From NCBI GenBank assembly GCA_018340375.1, contig JAFFJZ010000007.1:29052001-29116000 (forward strand): 64,000 bases of DNA, written 5' to 3'. This DNA is from Gonatopus flavifemur. Taxonomy: Eukaryota; Arthropoda; Insecta; Hymenoptera; Dryinidae. The notes under the pieces are model-generated. The model made no database searches. It was not told the origin of the DNA and saw only the letters and a list, made by a program, of their open reading frames with translations. A program made the position numbers and the translations under genes. Below are positions 12,661-25,250 of this stretch, piece after piece (the first letter of the stretch is position 1; each line of letters begins with the position of its first letter).

Positions 12661-13179
12661 TGCTCTACTGCAACAATTGTGGCGCCTTTGAATAAGTTAA
12701 ATTGCAACTCTACTTTTGAATACTTTTTATATGTATCGAATTTCTCTTTCTTTTTACATTTCACATGGCAAAAACGGAAATACAGTCTTGAAAACCAATA
12801 TTTCATGGATTTTTATTCGACTGTTCCATAGATCAGGTTCCCATTTTTTTTAATTTTCAGATTTCCAAATAAATCGACTTCTTTGACAGAACATCTGATG
12901 CTGTTCTTCTCTCTCAAAACTTAATGTGACCTCTTCAAAATGCCGTTGGAAATTCGAAAATCAGTTGGTTAGAAAAATACTTATGAACTTTTGTTTGTTC
13001 AATGACGGTCTGACCATTTTCGGCATTGTTAGCTATTGAAATCGATTTTTTATAAACTGAACTCCAGTAAAATCGAATTCGCTCTTCACCAATCTCTTTG
13101 GCATGAGAAAACAAAGAAATTCATGTACTTATGAGCCAAATTACTGCTTTTAGAACGATTTTACGAGCAAAAAATCCGT

Positions 13180-13197
13180 GGGGTAAATATTTACCCC
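13180..13197. repeat. 18-bp perfect palindrome, sister of 11055-11072
   Basis: GGGGTAAATATTTACCCC differs from the earlier palindrome only by a symmetric G/A and C/T pair, so palindromy is preserved. It forms part of the right arm of the 11036-13245 inverted repeat. Confidence 0.8.
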
Positions 13198-13490
13198 GGT
13201 TTGTAATTTACAGGTAAAAAAATGGGTTTGTAGTTCTAGGAAGTTTTTCATTTTCAATTGTTGTATGGACACGTGTGATTCTTGACGCATGGGTTTGGAT
13301 TCATTCAAATAATGCTTCGAAATATTTAGATAGCAATAATGTGATGAAATAAAATGAAATGAAATATGAGATACCACAAAAATAATGATACTGAAACGAT
13401 ATCAAAAATCCGAGAGATGGTGAAGATGGAAAAAAAAAATTTTTAATGCAAAAAAATCCAAAAAAATAATAAAACAACCCTTGGTACATG

Positions 13491-13568
13491 CCCAAGTAAC
13501 ACAAAGCATGTACTAGAACCTTCTAAGAAGGTGCTAGACCATTCTTAGAACTTCTTGTGTTACTTGGG
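13491..13568. mobile_element. 78-bp CCC...GGG mini-hairpin
   Basis: The ends CCCAAGTAACACAA and TTGTGTTACTTGGG are exact reverse complements and TG flanks both sides (13489-13490 and 13569-13570). The interior also pairs (AGAACCTTCTAAG against TTCTTAGAAC). It is probably the smallest member here of the CCC...GGG group with 2-bp duplications. Confidence 0.65.
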
Positions 13569-13866
13569 TGGATTTCCACGTAATGAGAATTAGGAAGCGT
13601 CAGTAATGACGGATAAACAATTTTACATTCATTTCCTTTTCCGGGAAATGAAAAAGGATAGTCATCGAACGATAAAATATCTTTCACTTTTGAGAAGAGC
13701 AGTTTTGCTTTTCTGTTGAGCATTCATAATTCTCCTATACTCAGGCTACTACACCGACCCGTGGCGTATTGTTCTTGTAACGCTCAATCAAGAGTAAACC
13801 GTCAATGTAGTAACATTAATAAATGTTTCGTATTTTCCAATCCGTTGATGGCCTGTTTATCCTTAA

Positions 13867-14092
13867 CTAGCTGACCCGTCGCGCGTCGCTGCAATTTTGA
13901 GAGGAATTTAATTTCAAGAAAACTCGATATGAGTAAATTATATTCGAATTAGTTTTATTGAAATCAGATTCATTTCAATTTTTTTTTTCGATTCTTTTTA
14001 TTCATTCGAGTGCTTCATCCTGATCGGTCAAGTAGTTTTGAAATGCATAGGGAACATACATACAGACAGACATTCAGTTTTATATATATAGA
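13867..14092 (+). mobile_element. RTE-like LINE or SINE 3' tail
   Basis: It starts CTAGCTGACCCGTCGCGCG and ends with GATCGGTCAAGTAGTTTTG, an ACATACAGACAGACA stretch and a TATATATATAGAT tail. This layout (GCTGACCC head, GGTCAAGTAGTTT, ACAGACAGAC, TA-rich terminal microsatellite) recalls the 3' ends of insect RTE-type LINEs and their non-autonomous derivatives. The identification rests on remembered family layout, not on a search. Confidence 0.5.
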
Positions 14093-16961
14093 TAATTATC
14101 AGTTTCCCGAGTCGGAAAATTGAAACCTGATTTCGAACTATTCAAAGACTGATCTTACCCTCTTGAACAGTATGAGATGAGGATTAATGAGAACCTGTTT
14201 TGATCCGTAATACGCAACGAATACGCATTCCGTCAGGTCGAATTTTAAAATCTGATAAAGCTCTATTTTTCCTTCACCCTTATTTTGACCTGGTTATGGA
14301 ATTTTGTGAATTCTATTCAAAAAATACCAGCAGCGAGATACCTGCTAAATCTGATTTTAAGAATTATTAAAAAATGATGATATATAATTAAACTCTCGAG
14401 ATGTACAATTGTAGAATTGTAGAATTTCCTTGTTTAAAATTAAAACGATAAATTCTTTTTCTCTTTTGTGATGTGATTTTTGAATCGTTAATTTCATACA
14501 ACAATCAGGGAAATTTATTGTTTTTTTATGGAAGATTTTTAGCAAGGTAATATACGTTTACAATTTGTACATCTCGATGATTCAATACGCAATATATTGC
14601 ATTATTTTTTTATAATTTGTAAAATTAGATTTAGCTAGTATCTCGTTGCTGGCATTTTCTGAATAAAATTTACAAACAAATTATTATTATCATTATTGTT
14701 ATTTTAGTCTTCAAAATATGAGTGTGAATGAAATTGTTACACCTGAAATATATTATTGAATTAAAATAGCAAGTTCCAAACATTGAGGGATTTGAATGGA
14801 TATCGAAATTTAAATATGAAAATTGATTGGATATGTATATATAGATGTAAGCTTATTATTCTGAATAAATTTCAAACATCTTATTTTCTCATGACATTCA
14901 TTCGATTTCATTTTCATTATACTTTTCCAAGTCTCATGTTATGCAATTTGTTGACATTTCATTATTTCCAGAAATTATCAAAGTTCCAAATGCGATTAAA
15001 TTTACGTTATGTTCATTTAGTGTAATTTGTTAATAATAAAATTGTATTGATTAATTAATACTCAACTTTATCATCCATAAATGATACATACATTTGAATT
15101 TCATTATACATTTGCAAACCAGGTTAGAATCAAGATGGAAAGAACATTATCAGGTTGAAACAGTTGTGAGCAGGATTTATAATTTTTCCTTCAAATTCCA
15201 ACAGATTGAGATTAGGTTGTGACCTGAATTTGAATCACTGTGTATAGAACAATATCAGGTTCAAAAGGAATGAAATCAGGTTGAACTGAATTAGATCAGG
15301 TCGAATACAATATGAATTCTTCATATAAAGTAGTTTCATTTTCTTAATTACTGAATTTCAGATATATTGGAGACTATCGTTTGACTAGTTATGAATTGTT
15401 ATACTATATTACATCAAATTTAAACAAGAAAAAATTTTGATTAGCACAATTTCGGGGGATATGTTGATAAACTATGCGATTGTATTCAGATTTTTACGTT
15501 TGTGGTAAAAAAGAACGTCGAGACCTTTTTTCAATACCATAAAAGATATCCAGAAACTTTTTTCATCCGATTTTATCTACTCATTTTCAGATAAGTTGGA
15601 TAATTTTTCCTTCTTTCATGTAAATTAATTGTCCTTTCTTTCTACGCAGAACTAAGATAATCTTCTCACTCCTTCCTCTTTACTTTGTACTTTTTAACAG
15701 CAGCCTTTTGAGACATTGTTCCGCTTTAAACTTGTGTTACTTATATCGCTTTGGCAGTCTTGATGACTATAATTCTAATATACTTTCCACGAGTTTACCA
15801 ATCTTTGTCTCAATCGTTTCGCCATTCCCTTTATTTCATATAGAAAAAGGTAGTTAAAAAAAAAAAGAGAAGGAAAGAGATTTTTGAAAAAACTTCGATT
15901 TACGTCATTGGGTTTCAATTTAAGATATCCATTACATCGATTCTATAAATATAAAGTTGCAGATGAATTATTCTAATCGTGTACAGTCTTTTTATTTGCA
16001 AAACAACTTGGACGATATACATCTCTTTTGACCTGAAATTATTTCACTCGTGGAAATCTCGCGTTGAATCGTGATACATATTCCCTGGGGAGGATATTTC
16101 TTCCACAAATGGTATAATCTTCCATACGTAACAAAATAAAGGCAGAAGCTACAGTAGGAGACCGCATTTCCATTCGTTCTTGCGCTTCCATTGCTGGCGA
16201 TTGTGGATATCTGTGACTCGATATACCCTTCATCTGAATCAATGAAACATTTCCTCCCTTTCTTCCCTCTCATTTATTGTGTGCATTTCTTACAGATTTT
16301 TTTCAATATTTTAATGTGAATTTTGAATCATGAATTCTTGGAATTTCAATATTCGGATTTAGATTAAATATTCTCTGTCTTACGATATTTTTTAAATAAG
16401 TTTCAGATTTCTTGCACAATCCTTTGATCAATTCCTTGATCATTCAAACAAAACCAGCAGAGATATATATATATATAGAAATAAGACCTGCACCGAGACC
16501 GATATCGAGACTAGTTCCGAGACTGAGAGGCTATCTTAGTTATCCTCCTCGATGAAATCGGAATTCCATGTAATTTTGTTACACCTTAGGTAGGAGCTTG
16601 ATTCGGCCGTTCAGAATTTTCAAGTCTCAAATTTTTAGGACAGGAAATATAGATCATTTTTCAATTGTAGACAAAAGTCTCGTGGGAAGCCCTAGTTTTG
16701 GATGCTAGACGCGTTAAAAACATATTTTAGATTAGAGACAAAAATTTGCCTGGAACTTATCTCAAACTGTTGTGTAAGGACATTTGAAATCTGTCCAAAA
16801 GATATCGCAGGACATAAAATATTCACTTAGTTATTCCATAAATTTTACGAAATCTTTATTGTGTCAGAAGAGCAGGAACTTATTATCAAATTGTTCATAA
16901 GCTTTATTCCAAAATACACCCACACTGAAGAGAAAATCAGCAGCACTCGCTTCTATGATCA
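14093..16961. other. No gene recognised
   Basis: AT-rich sequence. Around 15120-15310 the words ATCAGGTT and GATCAGGT recur loosely, but no ends can be set. Overlapping minus-strand frames at 15992-16273 have no recognisable domain and no clear splice sites. A short (TA)n run lies at about 16463-16478. Confidence 0.4.
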
Positions 16962-18262
16962 CCCACGTGAAAATTTCTTGCTTGCGCCAATACTGACGAT
17001 GGAAAATAGATAGGCGCAATGCTGACATCCAAGGCTTGGAAATCTATATCGAGCCAACGTTGACTGACAAGTGGCACAATGTTGCACCAATGTTGGGAAT
17101 CATAATTTCCAATGATCAATCCATCATTGGCTCGAGATTGTGCCAATCATGGTTCATCGTTGTCCCAATATCGTTTGGACAAAAGAAATTAACTTCATAC
17201 GAACAATTTCATAGCACGGCTGAATATTAATCCAAACGTTGACAACGTTTAGAAGAAATGAGTACCCAATGCAGTGCCAAGCCTGGTCAAAGCTTGGCTC
17301 AGGCTAGCCACGATCCTCAATTATACGTCTCCATACAAAAATTCCCGCGTCCAATGTCAAAGCGCCACCCTTCGGTATTGTTTCCAACGCTCGGTTCGTT
17401 TCTCGCAAGCGCTCAACGAACTATGCGGTTGATATATAAGCATCATATAACCTTCTGATTTGAAAATTGTTGTCTTCATCATAGGTCCTTCATCGAAGGA
17501 GAGATTTTAGCTGTGCAGACCCATGGACTCGTGGACATCAGAATTTGAATTATACTTGATGTAATTGATTTGTAAGGTAACCAGGAATCATGGAGTTATA
17601 TTAAACTTATAAACACATCTTGTATTGGATTAATCAAATAAGTTTCTTCGTTTCAATGTATACAGAGATTCTCTGGCCCTGGTTGTATAAAATATTTCAG
17701 GTTCGGGCTGTACTTCTTAACATGCGTGGAGGGGAAGCGATCGATGTCGGGAATATATGACTCTGAAGTTTTATTATATTTTTGCAATCGTTCAACATAG
17801 AGTCAAACATCGGCACAACATTGGCTCAACGTTGGCGCGGGATTGTCGCAACGTTGAATCAATTTTGGCCGAATATTGACTCAGTACTATTATAGTATTG
17901 ACTCAAATTTAGCAGTCAACATCATTCATGTGTAATAAATGATGGTACCTCCTTTAAATGCATAAAACATCTGACCATTGGCAGACCGTAAAAAAATTTG
18001 TCTATCAGTCTTGGTTCGTAATGAGTACAAGCATGATCCAATCTTGGATTTAGATCGATCGACAAATTTTTTCAAGGGTTGCCAATGACGGCTGATTTGA
18101 CTGCCATAATCGTACCAATGTTGGTCCGTGATTGGCAGAATACATCAATGGAGCCTGTAACGATGTTATCATTTCAAGCTTGCACCTTGCTAACCGCCAA
18201 GGCTCGGCCAATCTTTGTCAGTGTTGCGCCATCCTAGTGCCAATCGTCAATTTTCACCTGGG
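16962..18262. mobile_element. CCC...GGG element, 1.3 kb, with GCCAATxTTGG arrays
   Basis: The left end CCCACGTGAAAATTTC and the right end read inward CCCAGGTGAAAATTGACG form the TIR; CA flanks both sides (16960-16961 and 18263-18264). The arms carry many CCAATGTTGG, GCTTGGC and GCGCAA words in both orientations. The right arm (CTAGGATGGCGCAA, then GGCCGAGCCTTGG) is homologous to the arms at 37930-38021 and 63893-64000. There is no transposase; plus-strand frames at 17036-17458 are word-array artefacts. Confidence 0.65.
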
Positions 18263-18325
18263 CAGGTAGTGGTACGGCATTTTCTGACTGACTTTCCAGC
18301 AACTTTCTTGTTTTTTCCGTTTCAT

Positions 18326-18489
18326 CCCTGGTGGAAATATTTCTCTGAGAATTTCTGAGAATCTCTGAGAAATTCTAAAAATTCGAACATTCTCTGTGAA
18401 TCTCTGCAAGTCTCTACGGAATTCAGAATAATTCTGAAAATATTCTGATCATTTCTGAAAAACTCTCAGAATTGGAATTTTCACCAGGG
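18326..18489. mobile_element. 164-bp CCC...GGG foldback element
   Basis: The ends CCCTGGTGGAAAT and ATTTTCACCAGGG are inverted and AT flanks both sides (18324-18325 and 18490-18491). The interior is made of TCTGAGAAT and ATTCTGAAA words that pair across the centre. Confidence 0.65.
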
Positions 18490-18496
18490 ATAACCT

Positions 18497-18968
18497 CCCT
18501 GGTGGAAAAAGTTCCTCTCCAAATCTCTGAACATTTCTCCGAATTTTACTGCGAAGCTCTGAATCTCACTGAAAAACTCTGGGAAACACTGAAAAAACCT
18601 GAAAAATTCTGAAAACCTGTGAACATTTTTTCAAAGTTTGAAAAATCTTGAAACACTCTGAAAATCTCGGAAAAATTCTGAAAAATTCTGAAAACCTGTG
18701 AACATTTTTTCAAAGTTTGAAAAATCTTGAAACACTCTGAAAATCTCGGAAAAATTCTGAAAAATTCTGAAAAATTCTCACTGATCGGACATGTTTTTTC
18801 ACTGATATTTTTTTTGGATATTCATCAATGACTTTGAAAAACTGAATTTTTCTGAAAATCACTGAGACTCTCCGAGTAACTCCGGACACCTCTGAAATCC
18901 TCTGAGAAACTCTTCACTGAAAATCTCTGGAAATTTCAGTGATTTTTAGCAAAATCTTTTCATCAAGG
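18497..18968. mobile_element. Probable second copy of the CCCTGGTGG foldback family, degraded
   Basis: It starts CCCTGGTGGAAAAAG seven bases after the previous element and ends CTTTTCATCAAGG, an imperfect inverse. The interior is the same TCTGAAAAT-type sequence, expanded by a tandem duplication. The flanking dinucleotides (CT and TT) do not match, so the ends are less secure. Confidence 0.4.
18601..18775. repeat. 79-bp tandem duplication
   Basis: Bases 18601-18679 are repeated essentially without change at 18680-18758, followed by about 17 bp of a third unit. Each unit contains CCTGTGAACATTTTTTC and GAAACACTCTGAAAATC. The near-identity points to a recent local duplication. Confidence 0.85.
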
Positions 18969-21900
18969 TTGTTACAATGATATTTGCTGATAAAAAGTGT
19001 AATTCGCTAATCCTTAATGAACTGATTGAACTAATTGACATATGTCAAGATATTTTTAATCGTAATTTGCATAAAATGCATCCATTCGAGAAAGATGAAC
19101 CGCGTGGAATTTGGAAGATTTTGTTAGACTATTTGAAAGTAAATAGTAATAAAGCAACAAATAAGCAGTATAAATGATCCAATAACAAAGATGAGAGGAA
19201 GCTTATAATGCCGTCAATATTTATAATCAAATGCACGAGTGTGAGGTACCCAGCAACTGCCTAACAAAATCATTAAGTACCATTTGTCAGATTTGTCAAG
19301 TGAATTCTGCTTGATACTCACTACTGGATTTAATCAGGCAGTGACAACCAAACAATGCGGGAAATGCTGCTTTATTTTGTTTTTCAGTACAGGAGTGGAT
19401 AGTAGATAAATCATGGCAAGAAATAATTCAATGCATTACTTAGCTATTCTCAGAGCCTGACTAGGGCCTGAAGAAACGTCAAGAGGCCGCAGGTTCATTT
19501 CAAAAGTATAGAATAAAATCTTGATCTTGACACTATAAAACCATTTGAAAAGAATATAAAATTGACTAGACGATCGATATTTCACGAACGAGTACAGTTT
19601 CTTTGATTGGATTGAAAAGATGAATGCCTGTCGTGAAAACCACTCTTTGAATACTGATGTGCTAATTTACACTCAAACAGAATTTAGTTCACGTAATGTG
19701 AAGCCTGATTGTCACTTCCGAAGAAGATACAGAAGAACGAAATCTGTTGAATTTCGAGACATAAGTTTTTTGCTTTGAAAATTTGCAATCATTATCTATC
19801 TCTACGAATGAATGGAATTCTAATGCTGTAGTGGAAATTTTCAATACAAAACGATAGATAGAACTTTTTCTTTTCGGTTATACAAAATCAACAGTTGCAA
19901 TCGTTAACTTGGAACTCGATTTTATCAAATTTGATTAATTAAATATAAGAATCTTTTGATTCTGAAATTGATGTAAATTTCTCGCAGCGTGAAGAAATTG
20001 TGTGTGAATAATATATGTTCATTGAAGAACTCCCTGTTCATGTTTCGCCTCGAACATTTCTTGTGTACAAATTGTAAATCATAGTATAAACTAAGCGATA
20101 ATAACGAGTTCGAGGACACTAGTGCACTTCTAAAACTCATCCAGCTTACAATCTCAGGTAGAAACAAATAAATTTTGAACACGGTTTTTGTCCATTTCAA
20201 CCGGTTTATATCTGACTTTCTATTCTAAGCGAGCACCTTTTTCAACAAAAATTCATTCGTTAGACTGATACAAAACAGAACTGATGGAACCCCCACCCCC
20301 CTTCTGTGAAGTTAAAATACCATTCAATGTTTTTTGCAATTAGTAATGGATTCATCGTGTATAAAGAATATTTAATTTCATATAAATTACAGACCATATG
20401 TCCAAGATGAAATGCGGGATATCGAATAACCACGTTTGTTTTTTCGTCATCACGAATTGATGAGACTATTTCTTTCGCACCCATCGCCTATCTCGCTTGT
20501 CAGCGTAAATACATCGTATAAAATATGCTTGATTTATGTTTGTCCATTCTCATACATATATTTTATCTAATTTTCTTTATGCGGTGAAAAACTTTACCAT
20601 CGCGTCGAATACTGAATTTATTTCTCCTATGTATCATCGTTTCTCTTATGCATCTCACGATACCAGGATCAATACATGGAGTACTTTGTATCTTAACTGA
20701 TATTTCATAAGAGGTAGGAACAGGGGATGAAAAAATAATCAGTCTACTCACCTTATTCGGTGATTCTTCTTTAAAAATCGTGTATTCAATAACATTTGTT
20801 CGTTTTTACGATTAATTACGAAATTGAACAACCTAGATGGGAAAAATATTTTCAAAATTAGGGTTAAAAGATTTACAGGATTTACATTATCACATTATGT
20901 GATAATCCATAAGTCGAAACGTTATGTCGAAAATCGTTTGACGCGTTTAAGAGAAGACGTAGTTGACATTATTCAACAATGATGGGCAATGTGAAAGCGT
21001 TGATGTAGCTCTTGCGGTTAAGGCGATAGATTGAGACGTGATTAAGTAGAAGAGAGGTAGTTAAAATCCCCTTTTAGGATTTCCAAAATTTAACGTTCAT
21101 CCGACGATATATTCGCGTAGTTTATGTTATTAGAGATTAATTACGAACTTTCTAAGCAAAAAAATAGTTAAATATTTTAATAATAAACGTATACATTGCA
21201 TGTTCGTGGAATTTTCTTCGACGAATAAATGTTTGCATTCATAATAATACATATACATACACATATGTATCCATCACAATTAATCCATTGGAACGCAACA
21301 AAGAGTTCAGAAAGAATATTTTCCCATCGAGAGCAATGAAAAATAGAGAAAAAACAATAGAGCGAAAAATAGGAAAACAAAAGGATGACATTAAACTTGC
21401 TGTTTCCGTCAGACCTGTCAGCACGCAACATTTTCATGATGCAACCTCGTTGTTTTTACATTCTCGTTACTAGATTGTTGTTTTATCCCACCAAGATTTC
21501 TCGATGAACCAAATTTTTTCAGATCCAACTTGAACCTCTTTTCATCAATTCAGGTCATTCGAAATAAAAAGGAAGTAACTCATTTATCATGATGAATTAC
21601 AAGGGCTATCGATGAAGACCGATTTCATTTGTTCTCTTCAAACGAATTTTGAGATAACGAAAGTAAATCCAATTATTTCTACCTTTTCCTAGAAAGAGAA
21701 AATCTGTCCGTTTATATGAAATCGCTACCATTATTTGGAATTTTTTTTTTTACCGCTGAACATTTATTTCAACGTTCAATCATGTTTGAAAAATCGAACG
21801 CTTTATTGAAATTTCATATTCTTCGAAAGTCAATACAAAATATGTATCGAATATTAAGATGATCAAATGATTTGATTTTCCGTGAATTTGACTTCAAAGT

Positions 21901-23263
21901 AGAATGTAAAACGAACGACGGCGAAGAGGTGCATAGAAATTCGGTTTATTCACAATTTTGAAATCTGGCTTCATGCAATATGTACGTAGTTGTGTACACT
22001 ACACCCTACGTACTAAGCGTATCAAACTTTTTACCGAGTTTCGAGAACTGTCCACAGACAATAGGAATGACGTTCCGACCGTATACCACAGCAGCTTCTC
22101 ATGTGAGAGGAAACTCGAAACTCATAAAACTAATTGCATTGGATACCCTTTCCTTGGTTCTGAAGAGCATGTAATGGTTGCATCAAGCAGAAACAAGGGA
22201 AAAAAGACGAAGAATGAGAACACTACAACATGGTCAGGTGGAATGGACGAATAGGTCTCAATACAAAGTGTCAAGAGCAAGAACAAGTCATTTCCCTCCT
22301 AGACCTTAGCGACAGCCGGGGCTCATACAAGAGTCTCGTCGAGGTAAGAGGTCTTCAAGAAGGGGCTTTCTTTATTCATACATGTTTGCACACTAAAACA
22401 CGTTCATGTTTACAGGTATATTATATCTGTATATACAGATGAATAGGCCGTTTTCCATGTGATTTTATTTCTACCCTCTGACGCCTCAAAGAAACCGAGA
22501 ACAGTATCTGTCTGCAATCGACTTTCGAGGGAAAAAATCATAGGATGAGCATGAAAACTATTTCCCGTCAATTGAAAAGCATTATTCATTCAAAACACAG
22601 CAATTCTGTATCGATATAACTTTATAAATGTTATTTTTTATTTCAATTTTCGCATCATAGGAATGAATGTCACAACTATACCGATACAGAACGATCAATA
22701 TTCAATTCGGAATATCATTTTGAATAGGATGAAAATAATCAATTCGTTTCGTGGAGAATACGTGGATACGTGAAAGAGAGTGAATGGGGATGAGGAGATG
22801 ATGACGGTTGTTTGAAACAACAAGGAGAACCGTTACATGAACTCAATATCATAATATCTTTCATAATAGAATTGTCATTCTCCTAGTGTCTGTTACTGAA
22901 TCCAATCGAATAATTTTGATTGGATTTCTTCCATCCTTTGGTGCAAATTTCAGTACAATATATGCAAACCTTTCATCCATTATTTTCAAACTTTTCGTAG
23001 TTTCTAATATTTCAAATTCTAATTTTCAACAATATTTATATATATTCAACAAAATTTGAAAACTGGATTCATGAAATCAAAATTAAAATACTTATTTTGT
23101 TGAGAAAATTCTTCGAAATACTGATTGGTAAAATTCAATTCGAACATTCGAATGTAAGTCTTATCGTTGATTGAACTGATCAAAATGAGTTGAATAGTCA
23201 ATTTATACTCCCTGTGATTCAGAAATTGACAACTTCAAAGAATCCTGAACTGCTGACCAAGTG
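18969..23263. other. No gene established in 4.3 kb
   Basis: AT-rich sequence with scattered short frames. One segment is worth noting: a plus-strand frame from 22230 ends at CTCGTCGAG followed by GTAAGAGG (22346-22353), a good match to a splice donor, but no matching acceptor or recognisable protein lies upstream. I see no TIR pairs here. Confidence 0.4.
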
Positions 23264-23513
23264 CTCTCTAAATTTCTTAGAGTGAAAATCCACTCCCAAA
23301 GAGTGAAAATACTGCAAATCCAACAAGAGTGAGATCCACTCCATAAGCGTGAATTTCCACTCTCCTAGAGTGAGGATTCCACCCTTATAAGAAGGTGAAA
23401 TTTCACTCTTATAGAATGAAAAGTAACCCTTAAAAGTGGGATCTCATTCTTCCTGGACTTGCAGTATTTTCACTCTTTGAAAGTGAATTTTTCACTCCAA
23501 GGAATTTAGAGAG
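23264..23513. mobile_element. MITE, CTCTCTAAA family, copy 1
   Basis: The ends CTCTCTAAATTTC and GGAATTTAGAGAG enclose 250 bp filled with AGAGTGAAAAT and ATTTCACTCT words that pair across the centre. Flanking dinucleotides are TG (23262-23263) and AG (23514-23515). A second copy of the family lies at 43464-43677. Confidence 0.75.
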
Positions 23514-23515
23514 AG

Positions 23516-24604
23516 TCCGAATCGTAATCTTCGCCGCACATTTGTTGCATTCTTTTATAAAGTTTCAGTATTTCAACAGCAGTATCAAATATTTAAATTT
23601 TCAATGGATTGAAAGGAAAAATCATATCGAAGGCAATAAGGGCAAATTGGAATCCAATTTGGTTATATCCAGAAATTTCTAGACGAGAATTCACGTTAAA
23701 TTAGATAGAGACAGTTTGGAATGCAATCGATATCTGCCATTCTCAACAAAGATGAATTGGAAAGTGAAACAGTAATGTCCATTACAACTGTTGAAACATG
23801 TACGTCTTCTCTTTGGTTGCTCCACTAATTAAATGTTCCTTTCTTGTACGGAATAACCATGTCTTGACAGCAAGATCTTCACAATGAATTTCTCATGAAT
23901 TTTCAATTTGTTTGATTTTGATTCAATACGAAAAGTAATAAACCTGTTACATTGTATTTTATTGTATAAAATCTGAATGAAGATTATCTTAGCTCTTGGA
24001 GAATTTGCTTGAATTTATCATTCGTCATTACACGGTATTCGATTTAATTCTTCAAGGAAAAAAGTCAATTTCATTTTTATAGCAACTTATTTAAGGGATT
24101 TGAGAAAATTGTAATTATCAGCGAAACTCGCAATATATCAATTAATTTGTGATTTGAAGGGGAGGTTCTCATCAATCGGCTACGAAACAAAACAATTTGT
24201 CTAGACATTTTTTCCATGAGAGGGAGTGAATGAAGAACCTGAGTATTCTGAAAATTATTCAATGAGTCTTAAAGAACACAAAAAAATTTCTTCAATGAAA
24301 AAAAATAATGCCATGGGAATTATTTGTAGTTGCTGAAACATCACCGCCTCAAAAAAGTGACCAATGAATCTGCAACTCAAAAATGTTTTATTAAATATAT
24401 TATATTATTATATCATTATATCTGTTGGAGGATGTAACAATAAAACCAACAAGAAGTCAGGAATGGAAAAAAATAGCGGTCATACAAATTTTTGTTGGGA
24501 TTTTTTCGCTTTTTCCCCTTGTTCAAAGTGCTGCACTATGGTTTCTGATTAGTGTCACGTTCAAGTTGTCCCAAACATGACAACAGGAAAGGATATAGCA
24601 AATG
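23516..24604. other. No gene or repeat recognised
   Basis: AT-rich sequence without visible structure. Confidence 0.5.
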
Positions 24605-24606
24605 TA

Positions 24607-24854
24607 CACTGTAAAAAATATACTTCCTAAACTGCCAAAGAAGTTTGGCAGTTTTTTACACAAACTTTTTTTGTAAATTACCAAACAAAAGTTTGTAAAC
24701 ATTCAAAAAATTTCGTGATTTCACGAAGATTTTTGAAAATTCACAAACTTTTGTTTGGCAATTTACAGAAAAGGTTCGGAAATCATTTTTCCAAACCAAG
24801 TTTGTAAATGTCCAAGCATTTTTGTTTGGAATTCAACAAATTTTTTTTACAGTG
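24607..24854. mobile_element. MITE, TA-flanked, CACTGTAAAAAA type
   Basis: It begins CACTGTAAAAAATATAC and ends TTTTTTTTACAGTG, with TA on both sides (24605-24606 and 24855-24856). The interior is strongly self-complementary, built of CCAAACAAAAGTTTG and TTGTTTGGAATT blocks. It is 248 bp with no coding potential, consistent with a Tc1/mariner-derived MITE. Confidence 0.75.
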
Positions 24855-25250
24855 TAGATACATCATTCGAAAGGTTGAAGAGAAATAACAAATAATTTAT
24901 TCAAGTCGTGATATAAATAAAAATTGTCAAGGTGTGAGGTTAGAGCGATATTCAGAAATCTTGCATGCTGGGTTGTTTTTCAGCATCCTACAGGTAGGTG
25001 TTCTTGATATTTTCGTTGCGGACTCATTAATACAATTACTAAAACCCTAGTTCCAATGAAAATGATACACACAAATTTCTATTATATGGCATGCAGATTA
25101 AAATATCTACAGTGACTTATAAAAATTTAGCGGGTGTTGGCGGGTATCGCTCTCATATGGACTGATCAAACATGCATTCTTGATTGAAATAATGATTATT
25201 TCAGGTGCGCTCACTTGCGCATTTATTAAATCTGATTTTTTTGGATAGAT

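Larger units (their letters stand above)
11036..13245. repeat. Large diverged inverted repeat enclosing 2.2 kb
   Basis: CCTAGAACTTCAAATC followed by the palindrome GGGGTAGATATCTACCCC at 11036-11072 recurs inverted at 13180-13245 as GGGGTAAATATTTACCCC with a CTAGAACTACAAA-like outer segment. Another half copy (TTGATATCTACCCC) lies near 11230. These are probably the arms of an old foldback or TIR element into which the 11783-12660 element was inserted. No coding content. Confidence 0.45.

Noticed and set aside
15992..16273. Overlapping minus-strand frames with somewhat protein-like sequence (SDEGYIESQIS)
   Set aside because: No clear acceptor or donor and no recognised family; two frames look equally plausible, which argues against either.
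19246..19370. TACCCAGCAACTGCC and a loosely inverse AATCAGGCAGTGACAACC
   Set aside because: Pairing is short and the right end lacks GGG; too weak to call a CCC-type element.
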